A stretch of 32,833 nt of DNA, taken from positions 1 through 32,833 of the forward strand of contig NZ_JHQR01000275.1 of assembly GCF_014843825.1 (NCBI RefSeq), written 5' to 3'. Source of the DNA: Mesorhizobium silamurunense (GTDB lineage: Bacteria; Pseudomonadota; Alphaproteobacteria; Rhizobiales; Rhizobiaceae). Shown here one piece after another: positions 1-7,098 of the stretch. The position numbers and the translations under genes were made by a program. Numbering within the stretch: position 1 is the stretch's first letter; the number at the start of each line of letters is the position of its first letter. The notes beneath the pieces were generated by a model, which worked only from the letters and a program-made list of their open reading frames with translations, had not been told where the DNA came from and did no database searches.

Positions 1-98
1 CAACAAATTAATGGGTCCTGACCCTAGCCGGCTTCGTTCACCGCCCTGTCATGGGCATCGCCTAACCGGGTCCCGACCCGGAACGGAGCGATTCCCCG

Positions 99-1157
99 AT
101 GCGAACACTCTGGCTGAGCCTTCTTCTGTCCGCCACGCTTGCTGCCTTGTCCGGCCAAAGCTTAGCCGGCGAGACGCGCGCCGCCCAAATCCTTGATCGC
201 TTCGAGCACGCCAACCAGTGGCGCGACCACGTGATGATCGCCGCCCACCGCGCCGGCAGCATGCAGGCCGGCAAGACGCTCTATGCCGAGAATTCGCTTG
301 CCGCCGTCGAGGCTTCGATCGCGATGGGCGCCGAGATCGTCGAGGTCGATGTCAGGCGCTCGAAAGAGGGCGAGTTCGTCATCATGCATGACAGCTGGCT
401 CGATCGCACCACCACCTGCAAGGGCGAGGTGGATACCTTTACGCTGGCCGAGCTGAAAAAATGCCGGCTGGTGATCGAGGGCACCGGCGTCGTCACCAAC
501 GAGCCGGTGTCGACGCTGCGCGAGATGCTGCTTGCGACCAAGGACAGGATCCTGATCAACCTCGACAACAAGCTGCAGGTGATCGACCTGCCGGGAATGA
601 TCGCGGTGGCTCGGGACCTCGGCATGGCCGACCAGGTGATCGTCAAGGAAAACCTCTGGAACCGCCAGCGCATCGATGCGGCCAAGGCCGCACTTGCCCA
701 GGCGGGCGCCGGCTTCCAGTTCATGCCGATCCTCGCCGACGATGCGGTGCATGATGCCGCCTTTGCCGGCGAGGTCGACAAGGCGTTCGCGCCGCGCGCC
801 ATCGAGCTGATCAATTGGCGCAACGGCGCCGAGATGCTGACGACGAGCGGCGGGCCGCTGTTCAGCACCCACATGCGGGCGACGGCGATCCGAGGCGACT
901 GGCATCTCTGGGCCGACACTTACGCCATCGTCAACAAGCCGGGCGGCTTCCTCGCCGGCGGTCGCGGCGACGAGCTGGCGGTCGTCGCCAGCCTGCCGCG
1001 CGAAGCCTGGGGTTTCTGGGTCGACCGCGGCGCCACCATCATCCAGACCGACGAGCCGAGGGCGGCGATCGAATGGCTGACGGCGAACGGGTATCGGGTA
1101 CCTTACGCTGATGAGGCGAGGCCAGCTGAGCCTGCGCGTACGGCGAGCATAAACTGA
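99..1157 (+). CDS. Secreted glycerophosphodiester phosphodiesterase family protein
   Basis: The 352-residue product starts with a signal peptide (residues 1 to about 24, hydrophobic core LLLSATLAAL, likely cleavage after SLA), so it should act in the periplasm. The body follows the GDPD TIM-barrel pattern: H50-R51, E64-N65 after a short insert, E82 and D84 in EVDVR, and H97-D98 in MHDSWLDRTT. These correspond to the catalytic and metal-binding residues of the family. The usual HRG is HRA here, and the C-terminal half (from about residue 190) diverges from typical GlpQ or UgpQ proteins, so the substrate could be another phosphodiester. The ATG is preceded by a purine-rich GGAACGGAG. It stands alone on the plus strand. 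Family membership is fairly certain; the exact substrate is unknown. Confidence 0.85.
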   Translation: MRTLWLSLLLSATLAALSGQSLAGETRAAQILDRFEHANQWRDHVMIAAHRAGSMQAGKTLYAENSLAAVEASIAMGAEIVEVDVRRSKEGEFVIMHDSWLDRTTTCKGEVDTFTLAELKKCRLVIEGTGVVTNEPVSTLREMLLATKDRILINLDNKLQVIDLPGMIAVARDLGMADQVIVKENLWNRQRIDAAKAALAQAGAGFQFMPILADDAVHDAAFAGEVDKAFAPRAIELINWRNGAEMLTTSGGPLFSTHMRATAIRGDWHLWADTYAIVNKPGGFLAGGRGDELAVVASLPREAWGFWVDRGATIIQTDEPRAAIEWLTANGYRVPYADEARPAEPARTASIN

Positions 1158-1178
1158 GACGCGGCCGCCGGAACTGCG

Positions 1179-1320
1179 ATCTCCCCCTTGAGGGGGAGAT
1201 GGCCGGCAGGCCAGAAGGGGTCGCCTCGCACAGAGCGCCAACCTCCATCTGCCGCGCTGCGCCCAGTCGAACCGACCCTCTCTGTCGCCTCGGCGACATC
1301 TCCCCTCGAGGGGGGGAGAT
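1179..1320. repeat. Palindromic intergenic repeat element (about 140 bp)
   Basis: The gap between the GDPD gene and the aldo/keto reductase holds a palindrome at each end. The left one is at 1179-1200 (ATCTCCCCC arm, reverse-complement arm, TTGA centre). The right one is at 1298-1320 (ATCTCCCCTCGAGGGG core). A third small hairpin, TGTCGCC/GGCGACA, lies at 1283-1298. Paired palindromes flanking about 100 bp match the style of dispersed intergenic repeats common in Mesorhizobium and relatives. The right palindrome lies 12 bp beyond the minus-strand gene's stop and could also help end its transcription. No coding function is evident. Confidence 0.65.
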
Positions 1321-1332
1321 TAAAGCGACGCC

Positions 1333-2235
1333 TCACGCCGCTTTGGCTACTCCATCCAACTCGCTCAGCACATCTTCGGACAGCTCCAGTTCCGCCGCGG
1401 CGAGGTTTTCCCGCAAATGCTCGACCGACGAGGTTCCGGGGATCAGCAGGATGTTGGGCGAGCGTCGCAGGAGCCAGGCGAGCGCAGCCTGCATCGGCGT
1501 GGCGCCCAGCCGTTCAGCAACGCCCGACAAGGTCGAGGATTGCAGCGGGCTGAAGCCGCCGAGCGGGAAGAACGGCACATAGGCGATGCCGTCGCGGGCA
1601 AGCTCGTCTATCAGCGCGTCGTCTTGCCTGTGCGCCAGGTTGTACTGGTTCTGCACGCAGACGATCTCGCAGATGCGGCGACCTTCCGCGATCTGCGCAC
1701 GGGTGACGTTGCTCAAGCCGATATGGCGCACCAGGCCCTTGCTCTGCAGTTCGGCGAGCACGGTCAGCGGTGCCTCGATCGAACCTTCGGCCGGGCCATG
1801 GGTGTCGAACATGATGCGCAGATTGACGACATCGATCATGTCGAGCGCGAGATTCTTGAGATTGTCGTGCACGGCTTGCGTGAGTTCCTCCGGCGAATAG
1901 GCCGGCAGCCAGGAGGCATCGCTGCTGCGGCGGGCGCCGATCTTGGTGACGACGACGAGATCGTCAGGGTAGGGCGCCAGCGCTTCGCGGATCAGTTTGT
2001 TGGTGACATGCGGCCCATAATAGTCGCTGGTGTCGATGTGGTTGACCCCGTTCGCCACCGCTTCGCGCAGCACGGCGATCGCCCCCTCATGGTCCTTCGG
2101 CGGACCGAACACGCCCTTGCCCGCAAGCTGCATGGCGCCGTAGCCAAGCCGCCGGACCGAGCGGTCGCCGAGCTTATAGGCGCCGGATTTGTCACTGCCC
2201 GATTTGTCACTGCCCGATTTGTCACTGCTTGACAT
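1333..2235 (-). CDS. pdxI: Aldo/keto reductase, PdxI (YdbC)-like pyridoxal reductase
   Basis: This 300-residue protein matches, from memory, E. coli YdbC/PdxI almost throughout (RLGYGAMQLAG, HIDTSDYYGPHVTN, VTKIGARR, DASWLPA, GIAYVPFFPLGGF, SPNILLIPGTSS). PdxI reduces pyridoxal to pyridoxine with NADPH in vitamin B6 salvage. Of the aldo/keto reductase tetrad, D68, Y73 and K98 are present, but the usual histidine is Asn138 (DVVNLR), which I recall as a trait of this subfamily. The N-terminus carries three SDKSG repeats encoded by a 15-bp tandem repeat. The start is supported by AAGGAGAAG eight bases upstream. It is divergent from the LysR gene, a likely regulator. Subfamily assignment is strong; the reaction is inferred by homology. 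Confidence 0.85.
   Translation of the reverse strand: MSSSDKSGSDKSGSDKSGAYKLGDRSVRRLGYGAMQLAGKGVFGPPKDHEGAIAVLREAVANGVNHIDTSDYYGPHVTNKLIREALAPYPDDLVVVTKIGARRSSDASWLPAYSPEELTQAVHDNLKNLALDMIDVVNLRIMFDTHGPAEGSIEAPLTVLAELQSKGLVRHIGLSNVTRAQIAEGRRICEIVCVQNQYNLAHRQDDALIDELARDGIAYVPFFPLGGFSPLQSSTLSGVAERLGATPMQAALAWLLRRSPNILLIPGTSSVEHLRENLAAAELELSEDVLSELDGVAKAA
2186..2228. repeat. 15-bp in-frame tandem repeat in the reductase N-terminus
   Basis: Nearly three copies of a 15-bp unit (GATTTGTCACTGCCC on the plus strand; the last copy is truncated and varied at its end) encode SDKSG repeats at the start of the aldo/keto reductase. The unit is a multiple of three, so copy-number change keeps the frame. 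The segment is absent from the E. coli homologue as I recall it and lies ahead of the conserved fold, so it is probably neutral. Confidence 0.85.
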
Positions 2236-2286
2236 GGTCGCTTCTCCTTGTCTGTCGACGAAGGAAATAGGTCATGTTCGCTGTTT

Positions 2287-2305
2287 CGATAACTGCCTAT
2301 AATCG
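2287..2305 (+). promoter_or_regulatory. Putative LysR operator and -10 region in divergent promoter
   Basis: In the 96-bp gap between the divergent reductase and LysR genes, CGAT (2287-2290) and ATCG (2302-2305) form a short inverted repeat. It has the size and place of a LysR-type operator, and a perfect TATAAT lies inside it at 2298-2303. The TATAAT suits the plus-strand LysR gene, whose ATG is 29 bp downstream. No good -35 hexamer is seen 17 bp upstream. Overlap of operator and -10 would fit autorepression, which is inference. Confidence 0.35.
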
Positions 2306-2331
2306 GCACAGCTTGGACGGAATGACGAACA

Positions 2332-3240
2332 ATGGCTGACCTCAACGATCTCCAAGCATTCCTGGCGGTGGCGCGTGCCGGTGGCTTTCGCGAGGGAGCG
2401 CGCGCGACGGCAAGCAGTGCGTCGGCGCTGAGCGAAGCGATCCGTCGTCTGGAAACCCAGCTCGGCGTCCGGCTGTTCAACCGCACCACGCGCAGCGTCG
2501 CTCTGACCGATGCAGGCGCTGGCTTGCTGGCGCGGCTTGGCCCGGCGCTGGGTGAGGTCGAGGCAGCGCTCGACGTGGTCAACGGCTTCCGCGACAGGCC
2601 GGCCGGCACCTTGCGCCTCAATGTGCCAATCAGCGCCTCACGCCTGGTGCTGCCCAAGATCGTTCCGGGATTTCTCGCTGCCTATCCTGCCATTCGTCTG
2701 GAGGTGATTGCCGAGGAGAGCTTTGTCGACCTGCTGGCGGCCGGCTGCGATGCCGGCATCCGCTACGACGAGCGGCTGGAGCAGGATATGATCGCCGTGC
2801 CGATCGGGCCGCGCATCCAGCGCTTCACGACATCCGCCGCGCCGGCCTACCTTGACCGCCATGGTCGGCCGCAACACCCCAGCGAACTGCTTGGACATGC
2901 ATGTCTTCGCGGTCGCTTCCCCAGCGGGGCGATGACGCCTTGGGAATTCGAGCGCGAGGGCGAGGTGGTGCGGGTCGATCCCACAGGGCCGCTGATCGTT
3001 GGCATCGGTGGAGGCGTCGATCTCGCCGTCGATGCAGCGATCGCCGGCCTCGGCATCCTATGGCTTTTTGAAGACTGGGTACGCCCGCATTTCCAAAGCG
3101 GCGCGCTCGAACCTGTGCTGGAGCCCTGGTGGCAAGAGTTCTCCGGGCCGTTTCTCTACTATCCCGGACGGCGCCTTGTGCCCGCGCCGCTGCGCGCTTT
3201 CATCGATTATATCAAGACACCGGCCGGTCGTGGCCAATAG
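2332..3240 (+). CDS. LysR family transcriptional regulator
   Basis: This 302-residue protein has the LysR layout. A winged helix-turn-helix spans residues 1 to about 60 (LNDLQAFLAVARAGGF, SASALSEAIRRLETQLGVRLFNRTTR, LTDAGAGLL). A linker helix and a periplasmic-binding-like effector domain (about 90-295, starting GTLRLNVPISASRLVLPKI) follow. The domain order resembles the regulators that sit divergently next to oxidoreductase genes. It is transcribed away from the PdxI-like reductase across a 96-bp gap, so that gene and its own promoter are the likely targets. The inducer cannot be read from the sequence. It ends 14 bp before the terminator stem that serves rpsI from the opposite strand. Confidence 0.9.
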   Translation: MADLNDLQAFLAVARAGGFREGARATASSASALSEAIRRLETQLGVRLFNRTTRSVALTDAGAGLLARLGPALGEVEAALDVVNGFRDRPAGTLRLNVPISASRLVLPKIVPGFLAAYPAIRLEVIAEESFVDLLAAGCDAGIRYDERLEQDMIAVPIGPRIQRFTTSAAPAYLDRHGRPQHPSELLGHACLRGRFPSGAMTPWEFEREGEVVRVDPTGPLIVGIGGGVDLAVDAAIAGLGILWLFEDWVRPHFQSGALEPVLEPWWQEFSGPFLYYPGRRLVPAPLRAFIDYIKTPAGRGQ

Positions 3241-3251
3241 CCGCGCGAAAG

Positions 3252-3278
3252 AAAAAAGGCCGCCCGGAGGCGGCCTTT
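3252..3278 (-). terminator. Rho-independent terminator of rplM-rpsI
   Basis: A perfect 10-bp stem (AAAGGCCGCC, 3255-3264, with GGCGGCCTTT, 3269-3278) closes a 4-base loop. Read on the minus strand it is followed at once by a run of T, 24 bases beyond the rpsI stop. On the plus strand only three T follow, so it is at best a weak terminator for the convergent LysR gene. Confidence 0.85.
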
Positions 3279-3301
3279 CGAAAGCCTTGTAACCAAAACG
3301 C

Positions 3302-3778
3302 TTAGCGCTTGGAGAACTGGAAGCTGCGGCGGGCCTTCGCCTTGCCGTACTTCTTGCGCTCGACGACGCGGCTGTCGCGGGTCAGGAAGCCACCCTTCTT
3401 GAGCACGGAGCGCAGCGCCGGCTCGTAATAGGTCAGCGCCTTGGAGATGCCGTGACGCACGGCGCCCGCCTGGCCGGAAAGGCCGCCGCCGATGACGGTG
3501 GCGACGATGTCGTACTGGCCGGCGCGGTTGGCGGCGACGATCGGCTGGTTGAGGATCATCTGCAGCACCGGACGCGCGAAATAGGTCGCGAATTCCTTGT
3601 CGTTGACGGTGATCTTGCCGGAGCCCGGCTTCACCCAGACGCGCGCGATGGCGTTCTTGCGCTTGCCGGTGGCATAGGCGCGGCCCGACTTGTCGAGCTT
3701 CTGGACGTGGACGGGCGCGGCCGGCTGCGCGGCGGCAGTGACAGTCCCGAGTTCTGCGAGCGAGGAAAGCTCAGCCAT
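3302..3778 (-). CDS. rpsI: 30S ribosomal protein S9
   Basis: This 158-residue protein is a standard alphaproteobacterial S9. A variable, Ala-rich N-terminal extension of about 30 residues precedes the conserved core starting at GRAYATGKRKNAIARVWVKP. The core ends with the basic tail KARRSFQFSKR that reaches into the ribosomal P site. It binds the head of the 30S subunit. Its ATG overlaps the rplM stop codon by one base (TAATG), which indicates translational coupling in the rplM-rpsI operon, the usual order in bacteria. A strong terminator follows. Confidence 0.98.
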   Translation of the reverse strand: MAELSSLAELGTVTAAAQPAAPVHVQKLDKSGRAYATGKRKNAIARVWVKPGSGKITVNDKEFATYFARPVLQMILNQPIVAANRAGQYDIVATVIGGGLSGQAGAVRHGISKALTYYEPALRSVLKKGGFLTRDSRVVERKKYGKAKARRSFQFSKR

Positions 3779-4242
3779 TACGAGGCCCTCTTGTTCTTGG
3801 AGTTCAGCTTAGCCACGTCGAGCGTGACGGGCTGCTGGGCGGCGTGCGGATGCTCGGCGCCTGCGTAGACGCGGAGATTCTTCATCTGGCGGCGGCCAAG
3901 CGGGCCGCGAGGGATCATGCGCTCGACGGCCTTCTCGACGACGCGCTCGGGGAAGCGGCCCTCGAGCAGCTGTCGCGCGGTGCGCTCCTTGATGCCGCCG
4001 GGGTGGCCGGTGTGCCAGTAATAGACCTTGTCGGTGTACTTCTTGCCGGTGAACACCACCTTGTCGGCGTTGATGACGATGACGTTGTCGCCGTCGTCGA
4101 CATGCGGGGTGAAGGTGGGCTTATGCTTGCCGCGCAGATGGTTGGCGATGACAGTGGCAAGGCGGCCGACGACGAGACCTTCGGCGTCGATCAGCACCCA
4201 CTTCTTCACCACATCCGCAGGCTTCTGCGAAAAGGTAGCCAT
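3778..4242 (-). CDS. rplM: 50S ribosomal protein L13
   Basis: The 154-residue product is a full-length L13 (MATFSQKPADVVKKWVLIDA, LRGKHKPTFTPHVDDGD, KVYYWHTGHPGGIK, MIPRGPLGRRQMKNLRVYAG). It is an early assembly protein of the 50S subunit. It is first in a two-gene operon with rpsI, overlapping it by one base. A consensus-like promoter lies at 4379-4407 and a leader of about 130 nt with two hairpins precedes the start. The nearest strong purine tract (AGGGAGG) is about 20 bases from the ATG and partly inside a hairpin. Translation may therefore depend on a weaker GAGAG closer in, or be controlled by the leader. Confidence 0.98.
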   Translation of the reverse strand: MATFSQKPADVVKKWVLIDAEGLVVGRLATVIANHLRGKHKPTFTPHVDDGDNVIVINADKVVFTGKKYTDKVYYWHTGHPGGIKERTARQLLEGRFPERVVEKAVERMIPRGPLGRRQMKNLRVYAGAEHPHAAQQPVTLDVAKLNSKNKRAS

Positions 4243-4261
4243 GGTTTTGCTCTCGGTTGGA

Positions 4262-4289
4262 CCTCCCTTATCAACGAGCGATAGGGAGG
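4262..4289 (-). promoter_or_regulatory. Stem-loop in the rplM leader near the start
   Basis: The arms at 4262-4272 and 4280-4289 (CCTCCCTTATC with GATAGGGAGG) pair over about ten base pairs with one bulged T and a 7-base loop. The arm nearest the gene contains AGGGAGG, a Shine-Dalgarno-like tract, which the hairpin would mask. Ribosomal protein leaders often bind the encoded protein; that role here is inference. Confidence 0.45.
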
Positions 4290-4347
4290 GCGTTTCTTGT
4301 TGCTTGGATTGACGGAGCGGCTAAAGCCATCCGCCAATAACAAAACG

Positions 4348-4365
4348 GCGGCCGTTCCGGGCCGC
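4348..4365 (-). promoter_or_regulatory. GC stem with U-rich tail at the 5' end of the rplM leader
   Basis: GCGGCC (4348-4353) pairs with GGCCGC (4360-4365) around a 6-base loop. On the minus strand it is followed by CGTTTTGTTATT, the form of an intrinsic terminator. It begins only a few bases after the expected transcription start. It may therefore be a 5' stabilising or pausing hairpin rather than a true attenuator. Confidence 0.35.
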
Positions 4366-4378
4366 TGCTTCGGGTGGG

Positions 4379-4407
4379 CTTATAGGCGAGGGCGCTGCAT
4401 GCGTCAA
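4379..4407 (-). promoter_or_regulatory. Sigma-70 type promoter of rplM-rpsI
   Basis: On the minus strand TTGACG (4407-4402) and TATAAG (4384-4379) are separated by exactly 17 bases and preceded by CC. This matches the rhizobial housekeeping promoter pattern CTTGAC-N17-CTATAA. Transcription should start near 4372, giving a leader of about 130 nt before the rplM ATG. Confidence 0.75.
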
Positions 4408-4533
4408 GGCGAGTGAAATCTCTGTTGGCGCCCAAAGTCAAGCAAAAACAATGGTTTGAGGATGCGGTATTATTTTACCGCAAAGGAAAGGCACTCCGGC
4501 CGATGACCGGAACGCCTCCGATAGAATAGACCG

Positions 4534-4927
4534 TCAGTTGGCTGCTTCGAGTGAGCGGCGAATCTCGGGCGCAAGCTGGTCCATTGCGGCTGCGAGCCAG
4601 CCGCAGAGCTCGTCCGGCGCGGTATCGTGGATCCACACCAGCCGGCTGCGCCCATTGTTTTCAGCAAAGACCTGCATGGAGGTATTGTCGTGCTTGACCT
4701 CTTCACCCTCCCAAGCCCAGACGATACGGCGCGCCTGTTCGTCGCGGGCAATCAGCCTCTCATGCACGACCTTGCCGTCGGCGAAGGTCATTTGCCGGCT
4801 CGACCAGACGGCAGTCGACGAAGATGTCCGGCGTTGTCAGCCGGGGTCCCTCGGCGAAGTTGCCGACGGTCTGCCAGACCTTCTCCGGCGATGCATCGAC
4901 GGTCATTTCCCTGATAACTGATCCCAT
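4534..4927 (-). pseudogene. Frameshifted SRPBCC (START/Bet v 1-like) family protein
   Basis: Two minus-strand reading frames join into one SRPBCC-fold protein. The first starts at 4927 (MGSVIREMTV, with AGGAGG nine bases upstream) and reads through VWQTVGNFAEGP and TTPDIFVDCRLVEP. The second begins near 4791 (MTFADGKVVHERLIARDEQ) and continues through EEVKHDNTSMQVF and LVWIHDTAPDEL to the stop at 4534. The span is 394 bases, one more than a multiple of three, and the frame changes around 4790-4805. Homologues in this family continue from VDxRL directly into a VTFADG strand, so a +1 insertion or small deletion is likely. It could also be a sequencing error. It is divergent from the TetR gene with two operators between, and is a probable target. 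Confidence 0.75.
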
Positions 4928-4950
4928 TTTTGGGCACCTCCTGTTTGGTG

Positions 4951-4983
4951 TAGACAAATCTGTCTACTAGACAAATCTGTCTG
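4951..4983. promoter_or_regulatory. Two tandem TetR-type operators
   Basis: TAGACAAATCTGTCTA (4951-4966) and TAGACAAATCTGTCTG (4968-4983) are near-identical imperfect palindromes whose starts are 17 bp apart. They lie between the TetR gene (start 5020) and the divergent SRPBCC pseudogene (start 4927). On the minus strand the boxes overlap a possible promoter TTGTCT-N16-TACACC. Repeated palindromes in a tetR divergent gap are the usual self-operator arrangement, so binding by the adjacent TetR protein is a strong inference. Confidence 0.8.
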
Positions 4984-5019
4984 TAGGCCGGAAAACGTAG
5001 TGCGTCAAAGGATATTCGG

Positions 5020-5613
5020 ATGGCGGGCCACACTACTGACATCACTGACATCGGCCGGGAGAGTTCCGCGCGCAATCGCGTTCTGGATACGGCGACGAGG
5101 CTCTTCTATGCCGAGGGCGTGCATGCGGTCGGCATAGATCGGATCATAGCTGAGGCGGGCGTGGCGAAGGCCACTTTCTATAAATACTTTCCGGCCAAGG
5201 ACGAGCTCGTCCGCGCCTATATTCAGAACCAAAGCCGTCTGGGGAGAGCCGCGATCGACAGGATCGGCAAGCGGCCGGCGCGGGACACGGTCTTGGCTAT
5301 CTTCGACCTTGTCGCGGATGCCGCCGCTCAACCTGGCTATCGCGGCTGCCCGTTTCTCAATGCAGCGGCCGAATATCCGGATCCCGACCATCCGGTGAGG
5401 CAGGCGATCGGCGAGCACAGGCGTTGGAAGCATGACCTTCTGCGCGATCTGCTCGCTGCCGACGGCAATCCAGACCCCAACACCTCCGCCGACATCCTGA
5501 CGGTTGCCGGCGACGGGCTGCTCATTGCCAGCCACCTCGACAAGCCCGCAAACTTGCGCCAACTCATCCGTGAGACGATCCTGCAAATCCTGGGGCCGTC
5601 AGCGGACAGGTAG
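5020..5613 (+). CDS. TetR/AcrR family transcriptional regulator
   Basis: The 197-residue protein has the TetR N-terminal helix-turn-helix at about residues 18-65 (ARNRVLDTATRLFYAEGVHAVGIDRIIAEAGVAKATFYKYF), ending in the family hallmark FYKYFPAKDELV. The C-terminal ligand domain contains YRGCPFLNAAAEYPDPDHP, typical of a subgroup whose ligands are unknown. AAAGGA lies eight bases before the ATG. Two 16-bp palindromes between it and the SRPBCC pseudogene are the likely operators for autoregulation and for control of that gene. It converges on the thioesterase gene with only 18 bp between stop codons. Confidence 0.93.
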   Translation: MAGHTTDITDIGRESSARNRVLDTATRLFYAEGVHAVGIDRIIAEAGVAKATFYKYFPAKDELVRAYIQNQSRLGRAAIDRIGKRPARDTVLAIFDLVADAAAQPGYRGCPFLNAAAEYPDPDHPVRQAIGEHRRWKHDLLRDLLAADGNPDPNTSADILTVAGDGLLIASHLDKPANLRQLIRETILQILGPSADR

Positions 5614-5631
5614 GCGACGGCAGGAATTCGG

Positions 5632-6078
5632 CTAACGCCTCGGCGGTATCGAATAGGTGCCGGTGGCATGCGCCACCGTGTGTCCATCCGAACCGGCGAT
5701 GATGTCGATGTCGAACAGCATCAGGCTTTTACCGAGCTTCAGGATCCGGCAATGGCCGTCGATTGGCCCAGCCTCGGCCTTGCGGACAAAATTGATGTTG
5801 AGATTGGTGGTCACCGACAGCGCGTCCGGCCCGGCGTGGCTGAGCACGCAGACATAGCCGCCAATGTCGGCCAGCGTGAACAGCGATGGACCCGAGACCG
5901 TGCCGCCCGGACGCAGATGCCGCTGGTCTGCATTGAGCCGCACCGTGCAGCCGCCTGGAAACACGTCCAGCGCCTCATAAGATGTGAACCGGTCGTTGAG
6001 CTGCGGGTATACGCTCGTCATCAGCGCGTTGACCTCGGCCGCAGTCAAGACCGGCTTCAGATTGCTTTGGGCGGGCAT
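5632..6078 (-). CDS. PaaI family thioesterase (hotdog fold)
   Basis: The product from the chosen start (MPAQSNLKPVLTAAEVNAL) is 148 residues, the normal size for a single-hotdog thioesterase. The core GGTVSGPSLFTLADIGGY carries the acidic residue on the central helix, followed by SVTTNLNINFVRKAE and LFDIDIIAGSDGHTVAHATGTYSIP. This is the PaaI/YdiI pattern of acyl-CoA hydrolysis. An in-frame ATG at 6180 would add 34 residues without hotdog features and has a worse ribosome site, so 6078 (AGGA nine bases upstream) is preferred. The gene is divergent from the crotonase-fold gene at 6232. Both may act on CoA esters, but the substrate is unknown. Confidence 0.85.
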   Translation of the reverse strand: MPAQSNLKPVLTAAEVNALMTSVYPQLNDRFTSYEALDVFPGGCTVRLNADQRHLRPGGTVSGPSLFTLADIGGYVCVLSHAGPDALSVTTNLNINFVRKAEAGPIDGHCRILKLGKSLMLFDIDIIAGSDGHTVAHATGTYSIPPRR

Positions 6079-6231
6079 CAGCGGCGTCCTATATGAGATG
6101 GCAAGCTCCGGGCGATATGCCTGGACCAAACGGTGCGACGGAGAAAACACGCCTCGCGGCTGTTCTTCAACCGGCAGCATGCTAGTTCTGTTGCTCCATG
6201 AGCCGCGGACGCTGATCGAGAGGTTTTACAA

Positions 6232-7053
6232 GTGGCTGAAGTTGTCGCCATCAAGCCCGCCGTCACGGAGGCCCCCGTTCTCGCCAGCCAGGACAAGGGC
6301 GTTCTGCGCCTCACACTTGCCAGCCCGCCGGCCAACGCGCTTTCGCTGGCGACAATGGCGGCGCTCCAGGCCGAATTCGACCGTGTGAAGGAAGACAAAT
6401 CCGTTCGCGTCATCATCCTGGCGGCGTCCGGAAAAGTGTTCTGCGCCGGTCACGACCTCAAGGAAATGACCGCGCATCGCGCCGATGCCGATCGCGGTAG
6501 GGCCTTCTTCGAAAGGACCTTCGCTGCGTGTGCGAGCCTGATGCAGACGATCGTGCGCCATCCGAAGCCGGTGATCGCCGAGGTCGATGGCCTGGCGACC
6601 GCCGCCGGCCTGCAATTGGTCGCGAGCTGCGATCTTGCCATTGCCTCGCATGAGGCGACCTTCTGCACGCCGGGCGTCAACATAGGCCTGTTCTGCTCGA
6701 CGCCGATGGTGGCGTTGTTGCGCAACGTGTCGCGCAAGCAGGCGATGGAAATGCTGCTCACCGGCGAGACGATCGACGCGGCGACCGCTAAGGAATTCGG
6801 CCTGATCAACCGCATCGTGCCGCGTGAATATCTGAATCAGGTTGTCAACAAATACGCGCAAACCATTGCTTCAAAATCGTCTTTGGTGGTCAGGACCGGC
6901 AAGGAAGCTTTCTCCGCCCAGGCCGAGATGGGGCTGGCCGACGCCTATTCCTATACCGGTCGCGTGATGGTGGAAAACATGCTGGCACGCGACGCGGAGG
7001 AAGGCATCGGCGCCTTCATCGGCAAGCGCAAGCCGGAATGGACAGACGAATAG
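6232..7053 (+). CDS. Enoyl-CoA hydratase/isomerase family protein lacking both catalytic glutamates
   Basis: The 273-residue crotonase-fold protein starts with GTG after GAGAGG. The CoA-binding and oxyanion motifs are present (GKVFCAGHDLKEM at 67-79, ATAAGLQLVASCDLAIAS at 122-139). The two glutamates of classical enoyl-CoA hydratase are missing: Gln128 stands where GGCEL has Glu, and Gly148 stands in TPGVNIG where hydratases have PE. The pattern resembles ECHDC3-like members, common in alphaproteobacteria and of uncertain function. It is likely to bind acyl-CoA but perhaps not to hydrate. It is divergent from the PaaI-like thioesterase and followed 45 bp later by the ATPase gene. Confidence 0.9.
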   Translation: MAEVVAIKPAVTEAPVLASQDKGVLRLTLASPPANALSLATMAALQAEFDRVKEDKSVRVIILAASGKVFCAGHDLKEMTAHRADADRGRAFFERTFAACASLMQTIVRHPKPVIAEVDGLATAAGLQLVASCDLAIASHEATFCTPGVNIGLFCSTPMVALLRNVSRKQAMEMLLTGETIDAATAKEFGLINRIVPREYLNQVVNKYAQTIASKSSLVVRTGKEAFSAQAEMGLADAYSYTGRVMVENMLARDAEEGIGAFIGKRKPEWTDE

Positions 7054-7098
7054 CTGGTGCGGGATGCAGTCGTGCTTTTCCTTCGTTGAAGGTCCGAC

